Positions 9,423 to 17,936 are shown, numbered from the stretch's first letter. The stretch: DNA of 64,000 bases from Flavobacteriales bacterium UBA6051 (GCA_002427735.1 DIYP01000016.1:124001-188000); one strand, 5' to 3'. Numbers and translations are program-made. Notes: generated by a model from the letters alone, not told the origin.

Positions 9423-9815
9423 ATGAAATACGGTTATACCATTATCTATGTTGACCATGTCGGCAAAACCATCGAGTTTTATGAAAAAGCTTTTGGATTC
9501 AGTCGTAAGTTTATAACACCTGAAGGCGACTATGCTGAACTCATTACAGGCTCTACCACACTTGCTTTTGCATCTGTAGAACTGGGGAATTCTAATTTGA
9601 AAAAAGGATTTAACCCCGTATTAATGAAGCAGCAACCGCCTGGAGTCGAATTGGCCTTTATTACAGATACCATCGTCGAAGATTTTCAAAAAGCGATTGA
9701 TGCTGGAGCGATAGAGTATGCTCCTATTGTAGAGAAACCATGGGGTCAGAAAGTTGGTTACCTAAGAGATCTCAACGGATTTCTCATTGAATTGTGCACT
9801 CCCATGACATCATGA
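9423..9815 (+). CDS. VOC (glyoxalase/bleomycin-resistance fold) protein
   Basis: A 130-residue vicinal-oxygen-chelate protein. The N-terminal half has the paired strand-helix signature YTIIYVDHVGKTIEFYEKAFGF, and the C-terminal half ends with the family's GYLRDLNGFLIELCTP strand, whose glutamate is the usual metal ligand. VOC proteins span isomerases, dioxygenases and antibiotic-binding proteins, and the substrate cannot be told. It overlaps the glycosylase start by ATGA at 9812, which indicates translational coupling. Confidence 0.85.
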   Translation: MKYGYTIIYVDHVGKTIEFYEKAFGFSRKFITPEGDYAELITGSTTLAFASVELGNSNLKKGFNPVLMKQQPPGVELAFITDTIVEDFQKAIDAGAIEYAPIVEKPWGQKVGYLRDLNGFLIELCTPMTS

Positions 9816-10396
9816 AGTACTCCGATCCAATTCTTGCTAACATCATAACGAATGTTGAATTGCCTGACATAGAAAGCACACAAAGTGTTTTCCATGATCT
9901 AATGAGCTGCATTATTGAACAGCAGATTCATTATCGCAGTACGAAGAGAACCTTTGCAAAAATGATGGGGCAAGCGGGCCTTGCAATATTGACACCGGAA
10001 AACTTCCACATCTTTGAAGAAAAGTCTTTTGGAAGTGTAAAACTCTCCGCTAAGAAATATGAAACAATCAACAATATTCTAAGTTATTGGTCTAAGCATA
10101 TTCTAAATTGGGAAGAGCTAACCGATCAAGAAGTTCGTACTCAGCTTTCCGAGATTAAAGGTGTTGGACAATGGACGATTGATATGATTTTGATCTATAC
10201 ACTTAATCGACCAGATGTCTTTTCCTTTGACGATTTTCACATCAAGCAGATTATGACAGCTTTATATGAGCTCAATCCTAATTCAAGATTAAAATCGCAA
10301 ATGAAGGACGTTGCTGAACAATGGTCACCGCAAAAAACAAAAGCGTTTCTTTATTTACTGGAGTGGAAAAAAGCTCAGAAAAAAACGAAGCACTAG
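9812..10396 (+). CDS. AlkA-type DNA-3-methyladenine glycosylase
   Basis: A 194-residue base-excision-repair glycosylase of the HhH-GPD superfamily, which removes alkylated purines. The helix-hairpin-helix reads LSEIKGVGQWTIDM, followed by the GPD-like loop PDVFSFDDFHIK, where D141 matches the catalytic aspartate of E. coli AlkA (LPDDYLIK). The protein lacks AlkA's N-terminal beta domain, as do many short bacterial members, and has no Fe-S cysteine cluster. The frame is open to an ATG at 9794, but the ATGA overlap with the VOC gene stop favours 9812. It is convergent with the next gene, 10 bases away. Confidence 0.88.
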   Translation: MKYSDPILANIITNVELPDIESTQSVFHDLMSCIIEQQIHYRSTKRTFAKMMGQAGLAILTPENFHIFEEKSFGSVKLSAKKYETINNILSYWSKHILNWEELTDQEVRTQLSEIKGVGQWTIDMILIYTLNRPDVFSFDDFHIKQIMTALYELNPNSRLKSQMKDVAEQWSPQKTKAFLYLLEWKKAQKKTKH

Positions 10397-10406
10397 CACC
10401 ACTTTA

Positions 10407-10952
10407 TTACCGTCTTACCACTACTTGCGGTCTATCATCCCAAAGAACAATGGAAGTTCGATCACAACCGTCAAACACATGTACGACCATCCAGACTGAC
10501 TCGCTTTCTGTGGAAAGCCGAAGTAAATATGGAACAGTGTAGGTTTCGATCGTGCCGAATCGAACAACACCTTCTTTTAAAAAACCACTTTTCTTGTTTT
10601 TGGTATGATACAATCCACGATTCAACCAACCTATGGTGGTTTCAGATACAGTATCAAGAACACGAGTTGCATGTTCGGAAGGAATGATCGTTCCCCTCGA
10701 CCAATTATATTGAAATCGGTCAAGATAATGTTCTCCATACTTTTCAGGCGGGTAAACAGCCTTAAGTGAATCATAATTGAGCGGAAAAATCTCATAGCTC
10801 ATCCTTTCTAAAGGGCTTGCGTTCATTGTATACACTTTTATTGTAAAGACCCCTTGCCCACAAGCTTGCGACCGCGCATAACTGCTCGTAATAGCTGCTA
10901 AAATCAAAAGCAAGAACACTTTTAAAGAACCTTTCCATTTATTCACTCTCAT
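10407..10952 (-). CDS. Secreted protein of unknown function
   Basis: A 181-residue protein with an N-terminal hydrophobic signal (about residues 9-27, VFLLLILAAITSSYA, ending near SYARSQA). The mature part is basic and aromatic, with isolated cysteines near the N-terminus and in the DGCDRT segment, which may form a disulfide in the periplasm. I do not recognise a family. It stands alone between two genes on the other strand. Confidence 0.55.
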   Translation of the reverse strand: MRVNKWKGSLKVFLLLILAAITSSYARSQACGQGVFTIKVYTMNASPLERMSYEIFPLNYDSLKAVYPPEKYGEHYLDRFQYNWSRGTIIPSEHATRVLDTVSETTIGWLNRGLYHTKNKKSGFLKEGVVRFGTIETYTVPYLLRLSTESESVWMVVHVFDGCDRTSIVLWDDRPQVVVRR

Positions 10953-11043
10953 GGCAGATAATACAAGCGCTTCGGAGAAAGGTTCAAAAGAATAAGTAAA
11001 TCTAAAATGATGCTTTCTGTATATTTAGATCTACATTTTATCG

Positions 11044-11526
11044 ATGACTATGACACTGACAAATTCTTTGGTAAATCGTTTACGCGAGGTTCTTCTGAGT
11101 GGGACCTGGGTGACCGGCACTAACTATAAAAATGAAATCATTACTCTTGATTGGAAAGATGCGATTACCGTTATTCATGACCTCAACTGTGTAGCCAAAC
11201 TCACCTTCCATATTCATTATTACATTTCTGGGGTGACGCAAGTATTGGAAGGTGGACCGCTCGAAATTCGTGATAAATATAGTTTCGATGCGCCTGATAT
11301 ATTAAAGGAAGAAGACTGGAAAGCATTAACCTCGACTTTTTGTAAAGATGCAGAGCGCTTTATTCAACTTATAGAACAATTGTCCGAAGAAGATTTGAAA
11401 AAACCATTTGTAAAAGAACAGTATGGTGATTATGCACGTAACATTGAATTGATGATTGAACATTGCTACTATCATCTCGGTCAAATCATCTTAATTAAAA
11501 AGCTCATTCAGCAGCGATCTGAATAG
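11044..11526 (+). CDS. DinB-superfamily protein (four-helix metal-binding type)
   Basis: A 160-residue mostly helical protein. The histidines in TFHIHYY (about residue 57-59) and the C-terminal IEHCYYHLGQIILIKKL helix match the three-histidine metal site of DinB/DUF1572-like proteins, some of which are bacillithiol or mycothiol S-transferases. Function here is not assignable beyond the fold. The start could be ATG 11044 or 11050. It converges on the sulfate operon with a 12-base gap. Confidence 0.7.
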   Translation: MTMTLTNSLVNRLREVLLSGTWVTGTNYKNEIITLDWKDAITVIHDLNCVAKLTFHIHYYISGVTQVLEGGPLEIRDKYSFDAPDILKEEDWKALTSTFCKDAERFIQLIEQLSEEDLKKPFVKEQYGDYARNIELMIEHCYYHLGQIILIKKLIQQRSE

Positions 11527-11538
11527 TTATGTGAATAT

Positions 11539-12120
11539 CTAGCTATGAACATGACGCTCCAAGAGTCCTTTCGTTAGATCATTCAATGCCTTCACCTTAT
11601 CGCTAAAATCTCCTTTTAACGTCTTTCGAAATGCATCCATATGTTCCAGTAATTCATCAATATCATTTGGTAAGTCATCTTCGAAAGATTGCCTCAAGCG
11701 CTTCGCCAATGTGGGCGATTTCCCATTTGTTGAAATAGCCAACTTAAGATTTCCTTTGGTGACAACACCACCGAGATAGAAATCACACAGAGTTGGATTA
11801 TCCGCAACATTTACGAGAATCTTTCTATCACGACATAATTCGTAAATACGCATGTTGAGGGCATGATCGTTTGTAGCTGAGATGACAATCGATCTACCTT
11901 CCAAATGGCTTTCATCAAACGTCTCCTGCACGAGGGAAATTCCATGTTTATTGGCCAACTGAATGACTTCTTTACTGAAACGCTCCGACACTACTTCTAC
12001 TCTCGCGTCAGGACTTGATTTCAACATGAAAAACAATTTCTCAGCACCCGTTGATCCGGCACCTACGATAAGCACATTTAGCTTATAAGTCTTTATAAAA
12101 ATTGGGTAAAGCGTATTCAT
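11539..12120 (-). CDS. Precorrin-2 dehydrogenase / sirohydrochlorin ferrochelatase (Met8/CysG-N type)
   Basis: A 193-residue enzyme for the last two steps of siroheme synthesis: NAD-dependent oxidation of precorrin-2 and iron insertion. The Rossmann motif VLIVGAGSTGAEK lies at the N-terminus, followed by the family's SATNDHALNMRIYELC and VNVADNPTLCDFYLGGVV segments and the SPTLAKRLRQ dimer helix. It is the last gene of the sulfate operon; its start overlaps the methyltransferase stop by ATGA at 12117. The product is the cofactor of the sulfite reductase two genes upstream. Confidence 0.92.
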   Translation of the reverse strand: MNTLYPIFIKTYKLNVLIVGAGSTGAEKLFFMLKSSPDARVEVVSERFSKEVIQLANKHGISLVQETFDESHLEGRSIVISATNDHALNMRIYELCRDRKILVNVADNPTLCDFYLGGVVTKGNLKLAISTNGKSPTLAKRLRQSFEDDLPNDIDELLEHMDAFRKTLKGDFSDKVKALNDLTKGLLERHVHS

Positions 12121-12893
12121 GATTTCAATGCATAAAAAGATTCAACCTCCTCGTAAATTGAGGATAACTTATAGCTGTGTTTAACAACCTCTCCAATGAC
12201 TATAATAGCAGGATTTGAGAGGCCTTTTTCGTTAACAACTGATTCGATATTATCCATTCTACCAATGCCCGCCTTTTCTCCTTTCATGAAACCATTTTGA
12301 ATAATCGCTATAGGGGTCATTCCTCTTCCGTGTTTTTGGTATTCATGAACAATGAATGGTAAGTTGCTCATTCCCATGAGCAGAACCACTGTTGCCGTAC
12401 TCTGTGCAGCAAGTTCCAGGTCGCTTGAAAGTGAGCCATTGGATGTTGTACCGGTAATTACCCAGAAGCTTTCTGATACTCCGCGTTGTGTTAAAGAGAT
12501 ACCCTGCCTCTGAGGAACGGAAGTTGCTGAAGAGACCCCGGGAATAACTTCCGTTTCTATTCCGAAACTCTCAATGTACTGCAGTTCTTCCGCTCCTCTT
12601 CCGAATACAAAAGGGTCACCGCCTTTCAACCGCACGACGTGTCCACTTTGAAATGCTTTCGCAACGATTAGTTGATTGATCTCTTCCTGTGGGTATCTAT
12701 GATTGTTCCTTCTTTTACCTACATAAATCAATTCAGCACCAGGGCTCTGTTCTAACAAATCTTTGCTTACAAGCGCATCATACAATACCACGTCGGCCTC
12801 GTTCAGTGCTTGCAAACCCGCTACTGTTATCAGTTTTGGGTCTCCAGGCCCTGCGCCTACGAGTGTAACTTTAGGAGTTCTTTTTTCTTTCAT
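12117..12893 (-). CDS. cobA: Uroporphyrinogen-III C-methyltransferase (SUMT)
   Basis: A 258-residue SAM-dependent methyltransferase that converts uroporphyrinogen III to precorrin-2, the entry step to siroheme. Family motifs are clear: VTLVGAGPGDPKLIT at the N-terminus, YDALVS, the VVRLKGGDPFVFGRGAEE signature, and EVIPGVSSATSVP. It is a stand-alone SUMT, the dehydrogenase/chelatase being encoded separately just downstream. ATGA overlaps join it to both neighbours (12890-12893 and 12117-12120), so the three siroheme/sulfite genes are translationally coupled. Confidence 0.94.
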   Translation of the reverse strand: MKEKRTPKVTLVGAGPGDPKLITVAGLQALNEADVVLYDALVSKDLLEQSPGAELIYVGKRRNNHRYPQEEINQLIVAKAFQSGHVVRLKGGDPFVFGRGAEELQYIESFGIETEVIPGVSSATSVPQRQGISLTQRGVSESFWVITGTTSNGSLSSDLELAAQSTATVVLLMGMSNLPFIVHEYQKHGRGMTPIAIIQNGFMKGEKAGIGRMDNIESVVNEKGLSNPAIIVIGEVVKHSYKLSSIYEEVESFYALKS

Positions 12894-15013
12894 GCTTTTA
12901 CTAATTCGTTGTCCTGAATACTTGCGGCTCTATAGTTCACAATGCTCTTGTAAAAAGTGATCGAATCATTCAAATATGTCTTTGCTGCTTGAGCAGATGC
13001 TTTCACATTTTTATGGCGCAACGCCAGCTCTTTAAAGTCCAAGGGGATTTTCAATTCTTCTGAATCGACAAAAACTTCTTGGAATTGTTCGATGATGGCA
13101 GCATGTGAGTTTGTCCGCTTTTTTTCCGATAGGAGTAATGCTTTTGAAGTATTAATTACTGAACTATATGCGTGATACATGGCATCCGCATAGCCATTAG
13201 CATCCAATGCTAGTTGGGCTAACTCTAATTTCTCCTCACTTTCTTTGAACAAAGTAGACACAAGGTCAATCACCACTCCAGCACACTCCCCAACACCTAT
13301 TTCCTTTTTGTAAAGTTCTTGCTGCCCCCAATCAATGAATTCTTCCTCTTTGACCTCATCAATATTCGCTAATGGTTTTAACAGATCATAGAAATAACGT
13401 TCTCCATGTTGGTCATAATACTCCAGAAAATCATCAAGTCCTGATGATTCAAAAGCATTTAGAATCCATCTTAAGGCCTCTGGAGCACGCTTGCCGGGAA
13501 TCTTAATCACCTTATCAGCAAAGCGACCGACGCCATTTCCACGATTCCCACCTCCCAAAAGCACTTGTACAGCTGGAAGCACGCGCTTATCTCTGGTCCT
13601 GATTGACATTCCTTGAAAACCAATGCTGGCAATCATATGTTGCCCACAAGAATTCATACAACCACTGATCTTTATTGAAAATCGATCATCGGGTTGATAG
13701 TGTGGATACTCATGTGTAATTACTTGTTCAAGTTCTTTACTGAGCGAGGTACTATTCGCAATCCCCAGATTACACGTATCCGTTCCCGGACACGCTGTGA
13801 TATCCTGGGAAGTTCCAAACCCGTGGTCCGCCAACTCCAATTTCCGCAGAAGGTCATAAAATCGTGCCAACTGATTTTCAGATACATGCCGAATGATCAG
13901 GTTTTGATCGATTGTTAGTGTCAGTTCGTTTCCTGAGTACTTCTCAACAACTTCTGCCAACGTTCTTGCCTGAACAGAACTAAAGTCACCCAATCGAACT
14001 TTTACACCAATGGCGTACAATCCCTCCTGCTTTTGAGAAAAAACGTTTGCCGCCTTCCATTGATGAAAGGCAAATTGGTCATCCGATTTCAGAACAAAAG
14101 AATCATTCAATAATGGTTTATCCGGAATGATTTCCTCAAAAGGAATGAAGATTTTCATGTTAGGCACGGACTTAAGTTCTTCCTCCATTAATGCTTTGAA
14201 GCGTTCAATCCCGATATCACGCACCCAAAACTTCAATCGCGCTTTCATTCGATTAGAACGCTCGCCATTAAGCTCGAAAAGACGCAGTATTGCTTCGGTT
14301 ACCGGAATAATTCTTTCTGCTGGAAGAAAATCGTAGAGTACATCCGCCTGACGCGATTGAGAACCTAAGCCACCCGCAACTAAGACTTTAAATCCATGCG
14401 CATCATTCCTCAATTCAGCAATAAAACCAATATCATGCATGAAGGTTAGCGCTGTATCTGCACTCGAGTTGGAAAAGGCTATTTTTATTTTTCGCCCCAT
14501 TTCCTGACAAATTGGATTCCGTAAGAAATACTTAAATACTGCATCGGCATAAGGCCTTACATCAAAGGCTTCCGAATTATCAATCCCGGACAATGACGAT
14601 GCAGTAATATTCCTTACCGTATTTCCACATGCTTCGCGCAATGTAATTGCATCTTTTTCGAGTTCTTCCCACAACTCGGGAGTTCGATCTAATGATACAT
14701 GGTGAATCTGAATATCTTGACGTGTAGTGATATGCAGTTTTCCAGTGGAAAATTTATCAGAAACATCTGCAATGCGATTCAGCTGGCGTGCGTTCAACTT
14801 ACCGTAAGGTATCTTTATACGTACCATTTGTACACCCGTTTGTCGCTGACCATAGACTCCTCGAGCTAATCTTAATGTTCGAAAACGTTCTTCATCAATT
14901 GTACCTGCGTGGAACTCGTGAATCTTCTGCTCCAGCTCAAGGATATCTTTTTCCACAAGTGCTTTTCCAACATCGGAAGACTCTTGTTCTAATTCTGTTC
15001 TAAAACTTTTCAT
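12890..15013 (-). CDS. Siroheme sulfite (or nitrite) reductase hemoprotein with C-terminal helical extension
   Basis: A 707-residue siroheme-[4Fe-4S] reductase with two ferrodoxin-like/catalytic repeats (N-terminal half about 45-290, C-terminal half about 320-560). The cluster and siroheme ligands are C408, C414, C452 and C456 (ACPGTDTCNLG and GCMNSCGQH). Its place between cysN and two siroheme genes points to sulfite reduction to sulfide; with no CysJ-type flavoprotein nearby the electron donor is probably ferredoxin. Residues about 570-707 form an all-helical extension with a HEPN-like helix (YADAMYHAYSSVINTSKALL), longer than the usual 500-580 residue enzymes. A leader peptide and terminator-like hairpin precede the start, so expression is probably under attenuation control. 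Confidence 0.9.
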   Translation of the reverse strand: MKSFRTELEQESSDVGKALVEKDILELEQKIHEFHAGTIDEERFRTLRLARGVYGQRQTGVQMVRIKIPYGKLNARQLNRIADVSDKFSTGKLHITTRQDIQIHHVSLDRTPELWEELEKDAITLREACGNTVRNITASSLSGIDNSEAFDVRPYADAVFKYFLRNPICQEMGRKIKIAFSNSSADTALTFMHDIGFIAELRNDAHGFKVLVAGGLGSQSRQADVLYDFLPAERIIPVTEAILRLFELNGERSNRMKARLKFWVRDIGIERFKALMEEELKSVPNMKIFIPFEEIIPDKPLLNDSFVLKSDDQFAFHQWKAANVFSQKQEGLYAIGVKVRLGDFSSVQARTLAEVVEKYSGNELTLTIDQNLIIRHVSENQLARFYDLLRKLELADHGFGTSQDITACPGTDTCNLGIANSTSLSKELEQVITHEYPHYQPDDRFSIKISGCMNSCGQHMIASIGFQGMSIRTRDKRVLPAVQVLLGGGNRGNGVGRFADKVIKIPGKRAPEALRWILNAFESSGLDDFLEYYDQHGERYFYDLLKPLANIDEVKEEEFIDWGQQELYKKEIGVGECAGVVIDLVSTLFKESEEKLELAQLALDANGYADAMYHAYSSVINTSKALLLSEKKRTNSHAAIIEQFQEVFVDSEELKIPLDFKELALRHKNVKASAQAAKTYLNDSITFYKSIVNYRAASIQDNELVKA

Positions 15014-15029
15014 TTACTTCAATTAAAAA

Positions 15030-15055
15030 GGCCTCTCATCGTATGACAAGAGGCC
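15030..15055 (-). terminator. Intrinsic terminator/attenuator upstream of sulfite reductase
   Basis: On the minus strand GGCCTCT (15055-15049) pairs with AGAGGCC (15036-15030), with an inner TCAT/ATGA pairing, and is followed directly by TTTTT, 12-17 bases before the sulfite reductase ATG. A terminator placed before, not after, a gene inside an operon points to regulated read-through. The same AGAGGCC also occurs inside the leader ORF upstream (15107-15101), so the two can compete for GGCCTCT. Confidence 0.75.
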
Positions 15056-15078
15056 CAACCTATAACCTATAACTACTT

Positions 15079-15129
15079 TTACAAAGCATCATTCAATGGT
15101 GGCCTCTGTCGCTTTTTCATGCAACACAT
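15079..15129 (-). CDS. Putative cysteine leader peptide (16 aa, MCCM start)
   Basis: A 17-codon ORF, ATG at 15129-15127 and TAA at 15081-15079, encodes MCCMKKRQRPPLNDAL. It sits alone in the 150-base gap between cysN and the sulfite reductase. Codons 2 and 3 are both cysteine, the end product of the pathway, and codon 4 is methionine. The sequence AGAGGCC at leader nucleotides 23-29 lies just beyond the reach of a ribosome halted at the Cys codons, and is identical to the 3' arm of the downstream terminator. This is the layout of amino-acid attenuation as in trp and his leaders. Translation of the ORF is inferred, not shown; an AT-rich stretch but no clear SD site precedes the ATG. Confidence 0.7.
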   Translation of the reverse strand: MCCMKKRQRPPLNDAL

Positions 15130-15163
15130 ATGACAATTATATTTTTCGTTTAAACGCATTCGT

Positions 15164-16408
15164 TTACTTTTTAACAAACCCTACCGCCACCGTATGATTC
15201 GTTTGAGGATCTATGAGTATGAATACTCCATTCGCTTTATTTTCTGAATAAGCATCGAAGTACCCAGGCTGGCTTAAACGCAATTGAACATCGGTGATAT
15301 CATTAACCTCAATCGCATTAACATTAATACGTTTGTTTGCTTGCATAGGATCTACCTTTGCGTCTATTTCGGTTAACTTCACCGGAAACTCTCTTGACCC
15401 CGACTTGAGTAACAACCTCACCCCAGTATGTGCAGGTTTTTCATCCATCCAAACAACGGTGGAAGAAATGCTCGTTTGAGCCTCCGGTTGTTCTTCCTTT
15501 CGAGCCAATACCACTCCTCTGCTCACATCAATTTCGTCAGCTAAGGAAATAGAAATACTATCCCCTGCTTCTGCTTTTTTCAACACTTCTGTATATCGTC
15601 TGATTTCCGTAATTATACTTTCCTTGCCAGATTGAAGTGCCACAATTCGATCACCAACGCTGACATTTCCACTTATTACTCTACCCGCGTAACCTCGATA
15701 ATCTATGAAACCATTCTCCTGTGCATGAAATACTTGTTGTACGTCGAATCGAAATGGTGCCTGCCCAGTGACAATATCCTTCTTTGCATGAAGCAATTGA
15801 TTCAATGTACTGCCGCCATACCAAGTCATATTTTCAGAAGGGTGAACCACATTATCGCCTTTCAATGAACTCACGGGAACAATTGAATAGTCAATTCTAG
15901 CGTCCAGATTCTCCACCATCTGTTTAATTTCAATGGCAATTTCCAGGAATCTATCTTCACTATACTCCACCAAATCCATCTTATTGACTGCAAAAATTAC
16001 GTTATTCAGACGCAGCAACTGACTGATATAAAAATGGCGATAGCTCTGCTCCAACAATCCCTTTCGAGCATCCACCAGAATTATGGAAGTCTCTGCAGTA
16101 GATGCTCCTGTAACCATATTACGCGTGTATTCGACATGTCCCGGGCTATCTGCAATAATGAATTTTCGCGTATTTGTAGAGAAATAAATATGTGCGACAT
16201 CTATTGTGATTCCCTGTTCACGCTCCGCAACCAAACCGTCAGTAATTACGCTTAAATCAAGGTCATCCCAGCCTTTCTCAGTTGTCTTTTTTTGCACTAA
16301 TTCCTCTTGTTCTTTGGTCAGTGCATTGTTGTCATATAAAAGCCGGCCGATAAGTGTGCTTTTACCATCATCTACCGATCCGGCTGTGCTGATTCTAACT
16401 AATTCCAT
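15164..16408 (-). CDS. cysN: Sulfate adenylyltransferase subunit 1 (GTPase)
   Basis: A 414-residue EF-Tu-like GTPase that drives sulfate activation to APS with CysD. The G motifs are P-loop GSVDDGKST (about 10-18), DSPGH, and NKMDLV. Domains II and III follow, ending at the stop, so there is no fused APS kinase (CysC). The start codon is three bases from the cysD stop, fitting a CysDN complex made in fixed ratio. A small TAAACG/CGTTTA hairpin covers the stop codon before the leader region. Confidence 0.94.
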   Translation of the reverse strand: MELVRISTAGSVDDGKSTLIGRLLYDNNALTKEQEELVQKKTTEKGWDDLDLSVITDGLVAEREQGITIDVAHIYFSTNTRKFIIADSPGHVEYTRNMVTGASTAETSIILVDARKGLLEQSYRHFYISQLLRLNNVIFAVNKMDLVEYSEDRFLEIAIEIKQMVENLDARIDYSIVPVSSLKGDNVVHPSENMTWYGGSTLNQLLHAKKDIVTGQAPFRFDVQQVFHAQENGFIDYRGYAGRVISGNVSVGDRIVALQSGKESIITEIRRYTEVLKKAEAGDSISISLADEIDVSRGVVLARKEEQPEAQTSISSTVVWMDEKPAHTGVRLLLKSGSREFPVKLTEIDAKVDPMQANKRINVNAIEVNDITDVQLRLSQPGYFDAYSENKANGVFILIDPQTNHTVAVGFVKK

Positions 16409-16410
16409 AA

Positions 16411-17310
16411 CTAAAAATATCCTCCTTTTTTGCGCTCTTCCAACGCCGATTCACTTCGTTTATCGTCAATTCTTGCTCCACGTTCTGAATGTTTCGATGC
16501 AACATTCTCTTTCAATACTTTTTCGACTGTATCTGCTTCAGAAATAAATGCAGCCGTACAGGTCATATCGCCAACTGTTCTAAAACGGACTGTCCGATTT
16601 TCAATTTCATCTGTATCAACAAGATTTAAGAATTCAGAATGCGCAAGGTATGCTCCATCTCTCTTGACTAACTTTCTTTCATGCGCAAAATAAACAGACG
16701 GCAGTTCAAGTCCTTCCTCAAGAATATAGGTCCAGATATCCTCTTCAGTCCAATTACTGATTGGGAAAGCACGTACATTTTCACCAAACTGGATTCTTCC
16801 ATTAAGCAGTTGAAACGGCTCCGGTCGCTGATTTTTGTAATCCCACTGTCCAAAATCGTCGCGAACAGAAAAAATACGCTCCTTCGCACGACTTTTCTCT
16901 TCATCTCTACGCGCACCTCCAAGACATGCGTCAAATCCAAATTCATCTATGGCATCGAGTAACGTAACAGTTTGTAAAGCATTTCGACTGGCATACTTTC
17001 CGGACTCTTCTTGCACCTTATTTTGGTCAATAGAATCCTGGACATAGCGTACGATTAAATCTACACCGAGTGCATTGACCAATTCGTCACGAAACGTTAT
17101 TGTCTCTGGGAAATTATGCCCTGTATCAATATGTAGAAAAGAAAATGGAATCCTCGATGGATAAAATGCTTTCCGCGCTAAATGTGCCATCACAATAGAA
17201 TCTTTACCCCCAGAAAAGAGTAAGACAGGCTTCTTGAATTGAGCAGCTACTTCCCGTAGGATGTATATGCTTTCATTTTCTAATTCGTATAAGTGTTTTT
17301 TTGTTTTCAT
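16411..17310 (-). CDS. cysD: Sulfate adenylyltransferase subunit 2
   Basis: A 299-residue ATP pyrophosphatase that forms adenosine 5'-phosphosulfate from ATP and sulfate. The PP-loop is SGGKDSIVM (about residue 34-42), and the FLHIDTGHNFPET, GGARRDEEKSRAKER and NWTEEDIW segments are the family's. The frame extends to an ATG at 17343 that would overlap cysH by 22 bases; the ATG at 17310 (MKTKKHLYELENES) gives the usual CysD start and length and leaves an 11-base gap. It is followed at once by cysN. Confidence 0.94.
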   Translation of the reverse strand: MKTKKHLYELENESIYILREVAAQFKKPVLLFSGGKDSIVMAHLARKAFYPSRIPFSFLHIDTGHNFPETITFRDELVNALGVDLIVRYVQDSIDQNKVQEESGKYASRNALQTVTLLDAIDEFGFDACLGGARRDEEKSRAKERIFSVRDDFGQWDYKNQRPEPFQLLNGRIQFGENVRAFPISNWTEEDIWTYILEEGLELPSVYFAHERKLVKRDGAYLAHSEFLNLVDTDEIENRTVRFRTVGDMTCTAAFISEADTVEKVLKENVASKHSERGARIDDKRSESALEERKKGGYF

Positions 17311-17321
17311 CTTAATATGTT

Positions 17322-17933
17322 TCACCCAACGTGTAATCCGCACTCTCTGTTTTCCAGCGCTTTCGTTGGATCATAATAATTATTCTCCGATTCAAGTTTG
17401 TTTGCCTCAATATAGGCTTCGAGTTGTGGGTCCGTCCAGTAATAAAAGGGACAGACCTTGAGCATTCCGTTCGCACCTTTGTTGACAATATCCATTTCAT
17501 CTCTAAGCGCCGTTTGCCCTTTTCTTAAATTCGTAAACCACAAATCTGGTTGATGCTGTTTCATGGCACGACGAAATGGTTCAAGTTTTACCTGCTCTGT
17601 AAACAATTGGTGTTCTTGGGTATCCACTTGTGGAATCCCAAGTATTACGTCGCGGTGAGCAACAGTTTGTCTAGGAACATATAAATCAATATTCAAATTC
17701 AATTGTTGAATGGTTCTTTCCGCATGGCGATACGTATTCGGAGTATTGTATCCACTGTCACACCAAATCACTGGTATATCAGACTTTTCTGAGGAAACGG
17801 CATGTAAAATAGTAGCTTCCAATGGTCTGAAATTCGTTGTCAACACAGGTTTTTTAGCCATGCTCAGTGCCCAACGAATGATTTCAGATGGACTTTTCTG
17901 TCTCAAATCGCTATTTACTCTATTTAAATCCAT
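17322..17933 (-). CDS. cysH: Phosphoadenosine phosphosulfate (PAPS)-type reductase
   Basis: A 203-residue thioredoxin/glutaredoxin-dependent reductase releasing sulfite. The PP-loop-like N-terminal half (TTNFRPLEATILH), the WCDSGYNTPNTYRHAE segment and the C-terminal ECGLH with catalytic C198 define the family. The two cysteine pairs that bind [4Fe-4S] in APS reductases are absent: the region reads LWFTNLRKGQTALR, as in enteric PAPS reductases, and only C58, C161 and C198 are present. This predicts PAPS as substrate, although no APS kinase gene is in this operon. It is the second gene of the operon, three bases after the DUF2061 gene. Confidence 0.88.
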   Translation of the reverse strand: MDLNRVNSDLRQKSPSEIIRWALSMAKKPVLTTNFRPLEATILHAVSSEKSDIPVIWCDSGYNTPNTYRHAERTIQQLNLNIDLYVPRQTVAHRDVILGIPQVDTQEHQLFTEQVKLEPFRRAMKQHQPDLWFTNLRKGQTALRDEMDIVNKGANGMLKVCPFYYWTDPQLEAYIEANKLESENNYYDPTKALENRECGLHVG

Positions 17934-17936
17934 TTC

